Source of the DNA: Flavobacteriales bacterium
GTDB taxonomy: Bacteria > Bacteroidota > Bacteroidia > Flavobacteriales > Flavobacteriaceae
DNA: 64,000 nt
Direction of reading: 5' to 3'
Assembly: GCA_024643405.1 (NCBI GenBank)
Contig: JAHENA010000003.1
Coordinates: forward strand, 30,249 to 94,248
In this document: piece after piece, positions 11,399-21,709 of the stretch
Layout: each line of letters opens with the position of its first letter
Position numbering within the stretch: the stretch's first letter is position 1
Notes under the pieces: model-generated
Database searches by the model: none
What the model saw: the letters and a program-made list of their open reading frames with translations, nothing else
Told to the model about the DNA's origin: nothing
Position numbers and translations under genes: made by a program

Positions 11399-12694
11399 TT
11401 GAAAGATAAACAAGCGCAAATTAGAAAATTTCTTTTTGTCTCAAAGTGGGGCGAATCATTAGATATTGTAAATTCCATTAAGGCAGAAGGAAATGAAGTC
11501 AAATTTTATATTGAAGATAAGACTTCAAAAGAAATAGGTTATGGGTTCGTGGATAAAGTCACCCATTGGGAAAAGTTCATTGATTGGGCCGATATTATTA
11601 TTTTTGATTATACCGGATATGGTAAAATTGCCAGTCAGTTAAGAAGTGCAGGTAAATTAGTGATTGGAGGAACGGAGTATTCAGATAAACTTGAATTAGA
11701 TAGAAATTTTGGTCAGTCTGAATTGCAAAAACATAAAATTAAAGTAATTCCGTCAAAAGAATTTACATCTTTTCATGATGCTATTACATATATTGAAAAC
11801 AATCCTAATACCTATGTCATTAAACCTTGTGGAGAAACTCAAGAATTAAAACAGTTGTTGTTTGTAGGCAGTGATGATGAAGGTCTGGATGTGATTAGAG
11901 TACTTAAAGCCTATGAAAAATCATGGGGTAATGATTTTGGTAATTTTCAATTACAGCGTAAGGTAAAAGGGGTTGAAATTTCAATTGCTGCGTTTTTTAA
12001 CGGCAAAGAATTTATATATCCTATCAACATTACTTTTGAACATAAAAAATTGTTTCCAAAGGAATTGGGTGTTTCAACTGGTGAAATGGGAACCAGTATG
12101 TTCTGGACTAAAGACTCCCCAATTTTTGATGCAACTTTATTAAAATTTCAAAGCACATTAGCAAAAGATAACTTTGTTGGCCATATAGATATTAATTGTA
12201 TTGTGAATGGGAATGGAATATATCCTTTAGAGTTTACCTCAAGATTTGGGTATCCTCAAATATTTATTCAACGTGCAGGAATAAATGAACCCATGGGAGA
12301 ATTTTTTATAAAAATTGCTTCCAAGCAAACCTTCAAAATAAACGTTAAAAAGGGATTTCAAGTAGGTGCTTTTATTGTAGTGCCGCCATTTCCTTATGAT
12401 GACAAAAAAACATTCAATCTATTTTCTAAAGACGCCGTGGTTGTTTTTAAAAAGAATGGAAGAGAAGGGGTTCATCCTATGCATCTAAAGAAGGTTAATG
12501 ATGAATGGCTTATTACCGGTAATACAGGTATTGCGGTATTAGTGACAGGTAATGGTCAAACCATGAAAGATGCACAGAAAATGATGTACAATAGAATTAG
12601 TAATGTGATTATTAATAATGGCTATTATAGAACAGATATAGGCGATAGATGGAGTGAAGACTCAGACAAACTTTGGTCGTGGGGTTTATTATAA
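11399..12694 (+). CDS. Divergent PurD-like (GARS-type) ATP-grasp ligase
   Basis: ATP-grasp layout: NTYVIKPCGETQELKQLLFVG, QRKVKGVEISIAAFFNGKEF, HIDINCIVNGNGIYPLEFTSRFGYPQ. Lacks the PurD N-terminal GGREHA motif. Uses a TTG start at 11399; TACATTTG -7-like element at 11341-11348. Confidence 0.72.
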   Translation: MKDKQAQIRKFLFVSKWGESLDIVNSIKAEGNEVKFYIEDKTSKEIGYGFVDKVTHWEKFIDWADIIIFDYTGYGKIASQLRSAGKLVIGGTEYSDKLELDRNFGQSELQKHKIKVIPSKEFTSFHDAITYIENNPNTYVIKPCGETQELKQLLFVGSDDEGLDVIRVLKAYEKSWGNDFGNFQLQRKVKGVEISIAAFFNGKEFIYPINITFEHKKLFPKELGVSTGEMGTSMFWTKDSPIFDATLLKFQSTLAKDNFVGHIDINCIVNGNGIYPLEFTSRFGYPQIFIQRAGINEPMGEFFIKIASKQTFKINVKKGFQVGAFIVVPPFPYDDKKTFNLFSKDAVVVFKKNGREGVHPMHLKKVNDEWLITGNTGIAVLVTGNGQTMKDAQKMMYNRISNVIINNGYYRTDIGDRWSEDSDKLWSWGLL

Positions 12695-12715
12695 ATTATA
12701 ATTATCTACTTTCAA

Positions 12716-13171
12716 ATGACTTTTAATCTTTGTTTAAATTATGAGCAGTTTTTTAAAATATTACCAGAAGATTGGAATGATTATATTTTAACTTTTTGGG
12801 AAGATTTTAAATCAACAACGGAATGTTATGTATTAGTTGAAGATAATCAGGTAATTGCAGGTGGTTTGGTTTTTTCAAAATGTCCTCCGGATATGTTATA
12901 TGCCATTATTGAAACAAATAAATGGTTTGAAAAGGGGTATCTTTATTTAGGTTTTATTTTTGTTCTGGAAGAAAAACGACATCAAAATTTGGGCTCCGTT
13001 TGGATAAACAATTTAAAAGCAAAGTTTCCTAATCAAAAGTATTGGTTAACCATTGAAAATCTCAAACTAGATAGTTTTTATGTAAAAAATGATTTTAAGA
13101 AAGTAAAATCACTTTTTAATGGAGATCAGGAAGAATGGCTTTATGTATTTGAGCCTAAGGTTTTAAGGTAA
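12716..13171 (+). CDS. GNAT-family acetyltransferase-like protein
   Basis: YVLVEDNQVIAGGLVFSKCP...YLGFIFVLEEKRHQNLGSVWINNLK...LDSFYVKNDFKKV resembles the GNAT core; 21 nt downstream of the ATP-grasp ORF. Confidence 0.62.
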   Translation: MTFNLCLNYEQFFKILPEDWNDYILTFWEDFKSTTECYVLVEDNQVIAGGLVFSKCPPDMLYAIIETNKWFEKGYLYLGFIFVLEEKRHQNLGSVWINNLKAKFPNQKYWLTIENLKLDSFYVKNDFKKVKSLFNGDQEEWLYVFEPKVLR

Positions 13172-13175
13172 TTGT

Positions 13176-13670
13176 TTAGTTGGAATAATAAATACTGTCA
13201 CCAATGTTTAAGTGCCAGACATCTACTAAACCAGCATTAATTTCCAAGACGTATTTTGCGGGTAATTCAGAAGGTAAAGAACTTTCATCATAAGGTTTAG
13301 CATTTTTCTGAAAGCTTACAATGTGTTTATTTTCATTGATGTATATTAGATCCAATGGAATCTTTGTGTTCTTCATATAAAAAAACCGTTCTCTGCTATC
13401 ATCAAAAATAAAAAGCATGCCCTGATTTGATTTCATTGAAGTTCTGTACATCAACCCTGTTTGAATTTCATAATCATTATCGGCAATTTCAATATCTAAG
13501 CCGATTTTAGTTGAATCTGAAGTTTTTTTAACAATAACTAAGTCACCTTCTTTTTTAAAAATTACATCAGAATGTTTGATGGTCTGTACTTCTTTTTTAC
13601 AAGAATTAAAACTCAAAGAAATACAAACTAAGATCAATAAAAAAACTCTGAATGAATAGTTCCCTGACAT
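13176..13670 (-). CDS. DUF192 family lipoprotein
   Basis: Lipobox LSFNSC; QTGLMYRTSMKSNQGMLFIFDDSRERFFYMKNTKIPLDLIYIN is the DUF192 signature. Confidence 0.85.
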   Translation of the reverse strand: MSGNYSFRVFLLILVCISLSFNSCKKEVQTIKHSDVIFKKEGDLVIVKKTSDSTKIGLDIEIADNDYEIQTGLMYRTSMKSNQGMLFIFDDSRERFFYMKNTKIPLDLIYINENKHIVSFQKNAKPYDESSLPSELPAKYVLEINAGLVDVWHLNIGDSIYYSN

Positions 13671-14600
13671 TTATTTAACTTCTGTTTTTGGCTTATAGAC
13701 AAACATAAAATAGAGTCCGATAATAATAAAGGGAATGCTCAACCATTGGCCAGTATTAAAACCAAACCAATTAATGTACTCATCACCCTGCGGTTCTTTA
13801 ACATATTCTACAAAAAAGCGAATAGTCCATAATAAAATTAAAAACAACCCAAATAGGAAACCTGTTTTGTTTTTTAAATTAGTTTTTGAATACACAAACC
13901 AAAGAATTAAGAATACAAAAATATAAGAAAATGATTCATAAAGTTGTGCAGGATGGCGATAAGGTACTGCATCTAGAAGATTTTGAAACTGAGGATTATC
14001 CGTTACGGCATCATAGGCTTTCTGTACATTTTTAATACCTGTAAGTCTAACGACTTCACTTTTATAATAATAGTCTTGAATGAAACGTACACCGAAATTG
14101 GAATCGGTTACTTTTCCAATAATTTCTGAATTGATAAAATTCCCTATTCTGATAAAAACTGCTCCAGAAGCTACAGAAATAACCACTCTATCCAATATCC
14201 ACAATAAGGATTTGTAGTTATACTTTCTTCTATATAAATACATCCCCACAATAATACCTATAGCTGCACCATGACTTGCTAGGCCTTGAAAACCTGTAAA
14301 TTCAAATCTCGGATTCGTTCTGATAGGAAGAAAAATGCTCCAGAAGTCTTGAGTTATTAATTCTGACTGGTAAAATATGACATGACCTAATCTGGCACCA
14401 ATCATGGTCGCTAAAACCGTGTATATGAATAATGGATCTAAATATTCCAGTGAAACCTTTTCTTTGGTGAAAATTCGTTTCATGATATACCAACCAATTA
14501 AAAAAGCGACGATCCACATGAGACTATAAAAGTGAAGCTTAAAATTTCCTAAAATTTCAATACCAGTTAGCGGATTCCAGTCAAACTTTAATAAATACAT
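13671..14600 (-). CDS. lgt: Prolipoprotein diacylglyceryl transferase
   Basis: LASHGAAIGIIVGMYLYRRKY, IRIGNFINSEIIGKVTD, PYRHPAQLYESF; multipass membrane protein. Confidence 0.95.
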   Translation of the reverse strand: MYLLKFDWNPLTGIEILGNFKLHFYSLMWIVAFLIGWYIMKRIFTKEKVSLEYLDPLFIYTVLATMIGARLGHVIFYQSELITQDFWSIFLPIRTNPRFEFTGFQGLASHGAAIGIIVGMYLYRRKYNYKSLLWILDRVVISVASGAVFIRIGNFINSEIIGKVTDSNFGVRFIQDYYYKSEVVRLTGIKNVQKAYDAVTDNPQFQNLLDAVPYRHPAQLYESFSYIFVFLILWFVYSKTNLKNKTGFLFGLFLILLWTIRFFVEYVKEPQGDEYINWFGFNTGQWLSIPFIIIGLYFMFVYKPKTEVK

Positions 14601-14719
14601 AGGTTCTAAATTTTTCTATGTAAAGATAATAGATTGGTATTACTTATAGAATGTTTCCAATAATAAATTGAATTTAAAAGAAGCTTCATAAATTCTCTTC
14701 AAATGAAGAGAATACAAGA

Positions 14720-15850
14720 TTATTTTGTGAGTTCTAATATTTCAACTTCAAAAATTAAGTTTGATTTTGGTGGAATTATGGCATTACCTGTTTCCCCGTA
14801 TGCTAAATAAAAAGGAATGAATAAGGTTGCTTTATCACCAACAGATAGCTGTTGTAATCCTTCTTTAAATCCGGTAATCATCTTAGCATTAGCGCTTAAG
14901 TCTGCTTTTATGGGCTGATAATCATTATTGGTTTTTCTTTCTTCATCAACTGAATCCAGGGCTTTAGCTATGTCTAATTTACTGGTTTGAAGTAATTTGC
15001 CATCTTCAAAATATACCGTGTAATTAATTAAAACTTTTGAATTTTCATTTAATTCTTCGCCAGTACCGTTTTCAGTAACTAAAAATTGTAAACCAGATGA
15101 TAGTAATCTAGATTTGTTTTTCTGAGCGTCAAATTTTTTCTTTGTAGCCTTTAACAGTTCCTGTTCTTTTTGAATACGCTTTTTTTCTATTCGTTCTAAT
15201 TCAGCAAAATGATTGATAAAAATATGAGCAGCATCAAAGGTTTTAGCATTAACGCCTACTTTGATAATATTGACTTCTTTTAGGGTCACATCTTCAATTG
15301 GTTTGTCATCTTCTTCTGAAGTTTTAACCTTAGAGATAGAATCTAGAACATCAAAACCTATAACTAATTCACCAAAAACAGAATGTACATTATCTAAATT
15401 CGGATCTGCAATCTCAGTTATATAAAACTGACTCCCATTAGTTTTTGGACCATCATTAGCCATACCTAAAATACCTGGTTTGTCATGCTTTAAATCCGGC
15501 ACAAATTCATCGTCAAACCAATACCCAGGATTGCCATTTCCTGAACCTGATGGATCACCGCCTTGTATGATAAAACTATCAATAACTACGTGAAAAATAG
15601 TGCCATCATAAAACTTTTTGTCTCGGTATAAACTATCTACTAATGTGTTTGTGCCATCCGCAAGCGATACAAAATTAGCAACCGTATTAGGTGCTTTTTT
15701 ATAATATAATTTAGCTACCATGACGCCTTTCGAGGTTATAAATTCTGCATAAATGCCATCAGTAAGGTCAGGGTATTTATTCTGGCATGAAAAACATAAT
15801 ATTAAAAATAAAAATGGAATAAACTTATATGTATATTTTTTTGTATCCAT
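14720..15850 (-). CDS. Lipoprotein with cyclophilin-type plus FKBP-type peptidyl-prolyl isomerase domains
   Basis: Lipobox LCFSC; N-terminal cyclophilin (FHVVIDSFIIQGGDPSGSGNGNPGYWFDDEF, MANDGPKTNGSQFYIT); C-terminal FKBP (GEELNENSKVLINYTVYFEDGK, IPFYLAYGETGNAIIPPKSNLIFEVEILEL). Confidence 0.9.
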   Translation of the reverse strand: MDTKKYTYKFIPFLFLILCFSCQNKYPDLTDGIYAEFITSKGVMVAKLYYKKAPNTVANFVSLADGTNTLVDSLYRDKKFYDGTIFHVVIDSFIIQGGDPSGSGNGNPGYWFDDEFVPDLKHDKPGILGMANDGPKTNGSQFYITEIADPNLDNVHSVFGELVIGFDVLDSISKVKTSEEDDKPIEDVTLKEVNIIKVGVNAKTFDAAHIFINHFAELERIEKKRIQKEQELLKATKKKFDAQKNKSRLLSSGLQFLVTENGTGEELNENSKVLINYTVYFEDGKLLQTSKLDIAKALDSVDEERKTNNDYQPIKADLSANAKMITGFKEGLQQLSVGDKATLFIPFYLAYGETGNAIIPPKSNLIFEVEILELTK

Positions 15851-15862
15851 ATAAAATCTAAT

Positions 15863-16402
15863 TTACTTTTCTGAGATGGCATAAACAGTCACTTCACAAA
15901 TAATAGGAATATTTGTGCCAATTCTATTTTGGTCACCATAATAACCATAAGCCTTTTGTGAAGGAAAAAGAAAAGTAACTGTTTCACCTGTTTTCATAAG
16001 TTTTAATCCTTCGCGCAAACCTGTGAAAATTTCTTCTTGATCCATGGCATAAGATTGATTTTTTAGGTCATCCTTGGAGTAGATAGTTGCGCCATCTAAA
16101 GTTTTAACGTTATAATCGAAATTTACAATATTGCCAAACGAGGGTGTTTTTAATGAGTCAACATCCGTTTTAATATTATAATAATACCAAAAACCACTTT
16201 GAGAGGATAAGTACTCTACCTTTTTTTCGGATAGAATCTTTTGAATTTTAGCTTGTTCTTTAGCATTTAGTTTTTTATTTCGCTCTACTGAGACATCAAT
16301 AAAAGAACCTGTTTTTACCGAAATTGGTTTTCTGGCTTCTGGCGACTTACAGCCAATAAAAAATAGCATCGCTAATACTAATAAAAATATTTTATTCATC
16401 AT
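15863..16402 (-). CDS. gldI: Gliding motility-associated FKBP-type peptidyl-prolyl isomerase lipoprotein GldI
   Basis: Lipobox FFIGC; FKBP core FTGLREGLKLMKTGETVTFLFPSQKAYGYYGDQNRIGTNIPIICEVTV; adjacency to the PPIase fusion gene. Confidence 0.82.
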   Translation of the reverse strand: MMNKIFLLVLAMLFFIGCKSPEARKPISVKTGSFIDVSVERNKKLNAKEQAKIQKILSEKKVEYLSSQSGFWYYYNIKTDVDSLKTPSFGNIVNFDYNVKTLDGATIYSKDDLKNQSYAMDQEEIFTGLREGLKLMKTGETVTFLFPSQKAYGYYGDQNRIGTNIPIICEVTVYAISEK

Positions 16403-17411
16403 TCAGGGCATTTGAATAGTCAGGTAATATAGCAATAAATTTATTAATAGTATCATTTAAAGACAGTTCACTTCTTCCTCCAGCAGCATTAATATGACCA
16501 CCTCCGTTAAAATGCAATCTCGAGAAATCATTTACCGAAAAGTTTCCTTTTGAACGTAAGGACATTTTTATAATACCTTCTTGTTTATCTTCAATAAAAA
16601 TAACTGCAAAAACTATATTTTCCAATGAAAGGCCATAATTTACTACACCTTCAGTATCACCTTTTTTGAAATTATATTTATTTAATTCATCTTGAGATAG
16701 TGTAATATAGGCAGTTCTTAATTCAGAAATAACTTTTAAATTATTAAGGGCGCAACCTAATAATTGAAGCCTTTCATAACTATTTGTGTCATAAACTTGA
16801 TTGTGTATATAAGCACCGTTGGCGCCTTTTTCAATTAAATCAGCTACAATTATATGGGTATTACTGGTTGTACAAGGAAATCTAAAGGAGCCAGTATCGG
16901 TCATAATCCCTAAGTACAGACAGGTTGCAATATTTGAATCAATGAGATGGGTATCTCCCAACAGATGAATGAATTGATAAACCATCTGACATGTAGAGCT
17001 CATACTCACATCAGAATAAATGAATTGGGCGTAATTATCTGGAGATTGATGATGGTCTATTAAAATTTTAATTGCCGTGCTTTTTTCTAAAACGGTTTCC
17101 ATATTACCAGTTCTGTGCAAAGCATTAAAATCAAGAGTAAAGATAAGGTTTGCCTTTTCAATTAAGCTATTACAGGTTTCTGTTTGATAATCATGAATTA
17201 ATACCTGATTGTTGCCTGGAATCCATTTTAAGAAATTTGGATAGTCATTGGGACATATAACCGTTACATTATGTTTGGACTGTTTTAAGTAATGATATAA
17301 TCCCACAGTTGAACCCATGGCATCACCATCTGGGTTTTTATGAGGAACGATTACAATGTTTTTTGGAGAAGCTAATAATTTTTTTATTTTTTCAATTTCT
17401 GGATCTTTCAT
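16392..17411 (-). CDS. DHH/DHHA1 phosphoesterase (nanoRNase/pAp phosphatase, NrnA-like)
   Basis: VPHKNPDGDAMGSTVGLYHYL, ILIDHHQSPDNYA, TDTGSFRFPCTT, FNGGGHINAAGG. Confidence 0.92.
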   Translation of the reverse strand: MKDPEIEKIKKLLASPKNIVIVPHKNPDGDAMGSTVGLYHYLKQSKHNVTVICPNDYPNFLKWIPGNNQVLIHDYQTETCNSLIEKANLIFTLDFNALHRTGNMETVLEKSTAIKILIDHHQSPDNYAQFIYSDVSMSSTCQMVYQFIHLLGDTHLIDSNIATCLYLGIMTDTGSFRFPCTTSNTHIIVADLIEKGANGAYIHNQVYDTNSYERLQLLGCALNNLKVISELRTAYITLSQDELNKYNFKKGDTEGVVNYGLSLENIVFAVIFIEDKQEGIIKMSLRSKGNFSVNDFSRLHFNGGGHINAAGGRSELSLNDTINKFIAILPDYSNALNDE

Positions 17412-17448
17412 AAGAAGCGAATATACAATTTTTTAAAATTGGATAAAC

Positions 17449-17478
17449 TTGTTTATAATAAGAAATACATTACTTTTG
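17449..17478 (+). promoter_or_regulatory. Candidate promoter for ndk
   Basis: TTG (17449-17451) - N19 - TACTTTTG (17471-17478). Confidence 0.6.
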
Positions 17479-17560
17479 CACGAAAATTAACAAAGGGTTG
17501 ATTTCTTATTCTCTTAAGAAGAATTGAGTACAATTAAAAAAGATTAAATTAAAATTACAA

Positions 17561-17980
17561 ATGGTAACAAATAGAACATTCACGATGCTAAAGCCAGATG
17601 CTGTTGAAAAAGGACACATTGGTGCTATATTAGAAAAAATTTCAGTTTCAGGATTTAGAATTGTAGCAATGAAACTAACTCAAATGACAAAAAATGATGC
17701 AGAAGCATTTTATGCTGTTCATAAAGAACGTCCATTTTTTGGAGAATTAGTTGAATATATGACAAGAGGTCCAATTGTAGCTGCAGTTTTGGAAAAGGAA
17801 AATGCGGTTGAAGATTTTAGAACCTTAATTGGGGCGACAAATCCAGCTGATGCAGCTGAAGGAACTATTCGTAAATTATTTGCAAATTCAATCAGTGAGA
17901 ACGCGGTTCATGGAAGTGATAGTAATGACAATGCCGCTATTGAAGGTGCTTTTCATTTCTCAGGAAGAGAAATGTTTTAA
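17561..17980 (+). CDS. ndk: Nucleoside diphosphate kinase
   Basis: [39 protein letters not shown] containing the catalytic His motif. Confidence 0.97.
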   Translation: MVTNRTFTMLKPDAVEKGHIGAILEKISVSGFRIVAMKLTQMTKNDAEAFYAVHKERPFFGELVEYMTRGPIVAAVLEKENAVEDFRTLIGATNPADAAEGTIRKLFANSISENAVHGSDSNDNAAIEGAFHFSGREMF

Positions 17981-17992
17981 ACTTTAAACTTT

Positions 17993-18035
17993 AAAAAGAA
18001 AAGCCTGCAACATTGTTGCAGGCTTTTCTTTTTAT
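17993..18035. terminator. Strong intrinsic terminator after ndk, usable on both strands
   Basis: AAAAAGAAAAGCCTGCAAC-ATT-GTTGCAGGCTTTTCTTTTT, near-perfect long palindrome. Confidence 0.9.
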
Positions 18036-18051
18036 TATAATATTTTATTTA

Positions 18052-18083
18052 ATCAAAAAAAAGCCTATCACTTGGATAGGCTT
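18052..18083 (-). terminator. Intrinsic terminator for the cold-shock gene
   Basis: On the minus strand AAGCCTATC-caagt-GATAGGCTT followed by a T run. Confidence 0.85.
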
Positions 18084-18110
18084 CTAACTTGTAAAATGTT
18101 AAAGTATATT

Positions 18111-18302
18111 TTAGATTACTTTTACGTTTACTGCGTTCAGTCCTTTTTTGCCTTCTTGCAAATCGAATTCTACTGCATCACCTTCACGAATTTCATCGAT
18201 TAATCCAGAAATGTGTACAAAATGTTCTTTGTTGTTGCCATCTTCAATAATGAATCCAAAACCTTTTGAATCGTTGAAGAATTTTACTGTACCTTTACTC
18301 AT
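18111..18302 (-). CDS. Cold-shock domain protein (CspA family)
   Basis: MSKGTVKFFNDSKGFGFIIEDGNNKEHFVHISGL, RNP1/RNP2 motifs. Confidence 0.96.
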   Translation of the reverse strand: MSKGTVKFFNDSKGFGFIIEDGNNKEHFVHISGLIDEIREGDAVEFDLQEGKKGLNAVNVKVI

Positions 18303-18388
18303 TGTTTAAATATTATAAAAATTAAGTGACAAAGATAAACTATTTATTAAGATATTTATAATAATTATATTTTTATTTTTATTGGTAA

Positions 18389-18685
18389 TTAACGCAATAT
18401 CAGTTTTTTAATAATTTCTTTTCCTAATTCTTCATTTAACATGGAAATGATTTTTTCTTTACCATAGCTTAATTCTTCTCGAAGTACGCTTGAACTAAGC
18501 TGAACAAATAAGGTATTTCTCTCTAATTGCACAGCGGTTGTATAATGGTTTACACCATTTCCCATAAGTTTAGCCCAAGCATCAGCAACGTTCACTTTGT
18601 TTAATCCAGTTTCTAATTTATTGGTTTGAACAAATTCTTTTAAAGCATCTGAGATACTTATATGCTCATTATTGCGTTTTGCCAT
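18389..18685 (-). CDS. DUF721 family protein
   Basis: Small basic protein, VADAWAKLMGNGVNHYTTAVQLERNTLFVQLSSSVLREELSYGKEKIISMLNEELG; located beside recF. Confidence 0.8.
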   Translation of the reverse strand: MAKRNNEHISISDALKEFVQTNKLETGLNKVNVADAWAKLMGNGVNHYTTAVQLERNTLFVQLSSSVLREELSYGKEKIISMLNEELGKEIIKKLILR

Positions 18686-19101
18686 TAGTTTGAGTTGATG
18701 GGCTTATAGGATTTATAAATATAAATATTCCTTTCGGCATTAATAATTTTTAATTCTTTTTCATTTGCGAATAAAATAGTTTCTTTCCATTTTGAAAAGT
18801 TGGTTTCATAATAAATATTTAAACTATCATTTTCTATTTGGAGATTAAACGCTTCAGCATCATTTGTACCTTCAAAAGAACCATTTAAAGTAGGTTTTAA
18901 TTTTTTTCTAAAACCATTTAAACTGTCATTAACATTAAAATAGTCAATAAATTCATTGTAATTATAATCATGTACTTCACCAGAAGCTAATATGACTTTT
19001 TCAATTTCCCAGTATCCGTCTAAATGTTTAAGATACTCTTCTTTATTCTTTTGACAGCTTATGTTAATAATAATAAATAGAATGATTGACAGTCGCTTCA
19101 T
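18685..19101 (-). CDS. Hypothetical lipoprotein
   Basis: Signal peptide/lipobox MKRLSIILFIIINISC starting at 19101; the longer ORF start (19209) lies inside recF and is unlikely. Confidence 0.7.
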   Translation of the reverse strand: MKRLSIILFIIINISCQKNKEEYLKHLDGYWEIEKVILASGEVHDYNYNEFIDYFNVNDSLNGFRKKLKPTLNGSFEGTNDAEAFNLQIENDSLNIYYETNFSKWKETILFANEKELKIINAERNIYIYKSYKPINSN

Positions 19102-19105
19102 ATTA

Positions 19106-20185
19106 TTAAAGTTTAAAAATTTCATAAGATTGATGTACTTGTTTAATAGCATTTTCAGTTCTGTCGGCATGCGTATCGCTAATAAAAATTTGTCCAAAAT
19201 TTTCATCATCTACTAATTTAATAATTTGTGAAACACGCTGTTCATCTAATTTGTCAAAAATGTCATCTAGAAGCAAAATGGGATCATCACCACTTTGCTT
19301 TTTTATAAAATCAAACTGAGCTAATTTGAGTGCTATTAAAAATGATTTTTGTTGGCCTTGACTGCCAAACTTTTTTATAGGATGCTCTTCAATATTAAAA
19401 TGTAAATCATCCTTATGGATACCCACACTGGTATATTGTAAGGCTTTATCTTTATTGATTTGATTCTTCAGGAGCATATCTAAACTGTTTTCAAACAAAT
19501 CACTTTGATACACCAAACTTACCATTTCGTTGCCATTGCTTATGGCTTTGTAACGAGATTTAAAAATGGGAATAAATTCTTTTAAAAAGTCCTCACGTTT
19601 TTTAAAAATTTTGGTACCATAATCTGTTAATTGATTATTGTAAATTTCTAAGGTGTCCGCATTAAAGGTGTGATTTAGTGCAAAATATTTTAATAACGCA
19701 TTGCGCTGTGTAAGAATTTTATTGTAATTAATTAAATCAACTAAATACGCTTTATTGCTTTGCGAAATTACACTATCAATAAATTTTCGTCGGGTATCAC
19801 TACCTTCAATAATTAGGTCTCTGTCAGCTGGTGATATAATAACTAAAGGCAAAAATCCAATATGTTCACTAAATTTTTCATATTCTTTGCCATTGCGTTT
19901 AATTATTTTTTTTTGTCCACGTTTTAAACTAATAATAATTTTTTCTGGCTGATTATGTTTTAAATAATCACCATTTACTACAAAAAAATCCGAGTCATGT
20001 TTTATATTTTGTGTAGCAACTGGATTAAAATAGCTTTTTCCGAAAGATAAATGATAAATAGCATCAAGTACATTAGTTTTTCCAATGCCATTATTTCCAA
20101 CAATACAGTTTATTTTATCGTTGAAAGTGAATATTTTGCTATCAAAATTTTTATAATTAAGTAATGAAAGTGATTTTAAAATCAT
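19106..20185 (-). CDS. recF: DNA replication and repair protein RecF
   Basis: [48 protein letters not shown] (Walker A), [31 protein letters not shown]. Confidence 0.96.
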   Translation of the reverse strand: MILKSLSLLNYKNFDSKIFTFNDKINCIVGNNGIGKTNVLDAIYHLSFGKSYFNPVATQNIKHDSDFFVVNGDYLKHNQPEKIIISLKRGQKKIIKRNGKEYEKFSEHIGFLPLVIISPADRDLIIEGSDTRRKFIDSVISQSNKAYLVDLINYNKILTQRNALLKYFALNHTFNADTLEIYNNQLTDYGTKIFKKREDFLKEFIPIFKSRYKAISNGNEMVSLVYQSDLFENSLDMLLKNQINKDKALQYTSVGIHKDDLHFNIEEHPIKKFGSQGQQKSFLIALKLAQFDFIKKQSGDDPILLLDDIFDKLDEQRVSQIIKLVDDENFGQIFISDTHADRTENAIKQVHQSYEIFKL

Positions 20186-20318
20186 ACAAAAAGTAACTTA
20201 AAGCCTTTTTTATTGTAATTGGAATAAAAGACCGTGCAAATTATTCAAAAATAACAAATAAATAACCTTTAATTTATGAAGAAAAATTATATTTTTGCAC
20301 CGCATTAATAAAGAATAT

Positions 20319-21092
20319 ATGGCCACTTATAATAAAAGAGGATACAAAGGAAAAAATAAAGAGGAAAAGGAACATAATATTGAAACTGGTTCAACTACGG
20401 CTGAAGTTTTTAATAAACTTGATGAATCTGCTTCAAGGACCGAAGCTTTTGTTGAAAAGAATCAAAAATACATTTTTGTTATTATTGGTTTGGTTGCCGC
20501 AATTGTTCTGGGATATTTAGGGTATTCAGAATTTATTGCAAAACCAAAGCAAGCAAATGCCATGAATGATATGTTTCAAGCACAGAAATATTTTGATCAA
20601 GCAGTTAATGGCGTGGAAAAGGACTCATTATTTACATTGTCTTTAAACGGAGGAGAAGGTAAATTTGGAATGTTAGACATTATTGAAGAATATAATGGAA
20701 CGCCAGCGGCAAATTTAGCTCATTATTATGCTGGAACTGCGTATTTAAGATTGAAAGACTATAAAAATGCTGTTGAACATTTGAATAAATTTTCAAGTGA
20801 TGATGAAATATTGGCCCCATTGGCTAAAGGAAACATTGGTGACGCGTTTGTTCAATTAAATCAATTAGATGATGCTTTAGATTATTATGACCAAGCGGCT
20901 AAAATGCGTGATAATGATTATACTACACCTATGTATCTATATAAGGCAGGAACAATAGCTTTAGATTTAGGTAAAGCAGATAAAGCATTGACTTATTTTG
21001 AAACCATAAAGGAAAAATATCCAAATGCTTCAGAAATGGCCATGGTAGAAGTTTTATTAGGTAAAGCAAAAGTATTGGCTAATAAGTATTAA
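20319..21092 (+). CDS. TPR-repeat membrane-anchored protein (YfgM/tetratricopeptide-like)
   Basis: TM helix YIFVIIGLVAAIVLGYLGYSEF then TPR units; the ATG at 20319 is a more plausible start than 20295 given TATTTTTG just upstream. Confidence 0.75.
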   Translation: MATYNKRGYKGKNKEEKEHNIETGSTTAEVFNKLDESASRTEAFVEKNQKYIFVIIGLVAAIVLGYLGYSEFIAKPKQANAMNDMFQAQKYFDQAVNGVEKDSLFTLSLNGGEGKFGMLDIIEEYNGTPAANLAHYYAGTAYLRLKDYKNAVEHLNKFSSDDEILAPLAKGNIGDAFVQLNQLDDALDYYDQAAKMRDNDYTTPMYLYKAGTIALDLGKADKALTYFETIKEKYPNASEMAMVEVLLGKAKVLANKY

Positions 21093-21095
21093 TAT

Positions 21096-21581
21096 ATGGC
21101 TACGGCAAATCATAATTTATCAGACTATGATAAAGCAACAATCCCAAGCGCGAATAAATTTCGGTTTGGGATTGTTGTTTCAGAATGGAATCCGTCAATT
21201 ACCGAAGGATTATATAAAGGTGCTTATCAAACTTTAATTGAACACGGTGCTTTACCAAACAATATTGTTCGTTGGAATGTGCCAGGAAGCTTTGAACTGG
21301 TATATGGATGCAAGAAAATGCAAAAGCAAATGGTGAATGTGGTGATTGCTATTGGCAGCGTGATTCAAGGTGAAACTAAGCATTTTGATTTTGTTTGTGA
21401 AGCGGTTTCTCAAGGTATCAAAGATCTTAATGTTCTTGATCCAACACCTGTTATTTTTTGTGTACTAACAGACGATAATCTTCAGCAAGCTATTGATCGT
21501 TCTGGCGGAAAGCATGGTAACAAGGGAACTGAAGCAGCCATTGCTGCCATAAAAATGGCTGAATTGCGTAAAAATATGTAA
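21096..21581 (+). CDS. ribH: 6,7-dimethyl-8-ribityllumazine synthase
   Basis: FGIVVSEWNPSITEGLYKGA, WNVPGSFELVYGCKKM, IAIGSVIQGETKHFDFVCEAVSQGI, GGKHGNKGTEAA. Confidence 0.96.
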   Translation: MATANHNLSDYDKATIPSANKFRFGIVVSEWNPSITEGLYKGAYQTLIEHGALPNNIVRWNVPGSFELVYGCKKMQKQMVNVVIAIGSVIQGETKHFDFVCEAVSQGIKDLNVLDPTPVIFCVLTDDNLQQAIDRSGGKHGNKGTEAAIAAIKMAELRKNM

Positions 21582-21709
21582 TTCATTTTAATCTTAAGGC
21601 TTCCTGTTATTTTCAAATATTCACAGTGTTTGTTAACAATTTTTGGCATTTCATTTTACGCTTTTTGTCTATTTTTAAGTATTTTTGAAGGATATGCAAT
21701 CAATGGATT

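Noticed and set aside
19102-19209. N-terminal extension of the lipoprotein ORF 18685..19209
   Set aside because: Extension overlaps the recF coding end; signal peptide and lipobox start at 19101.
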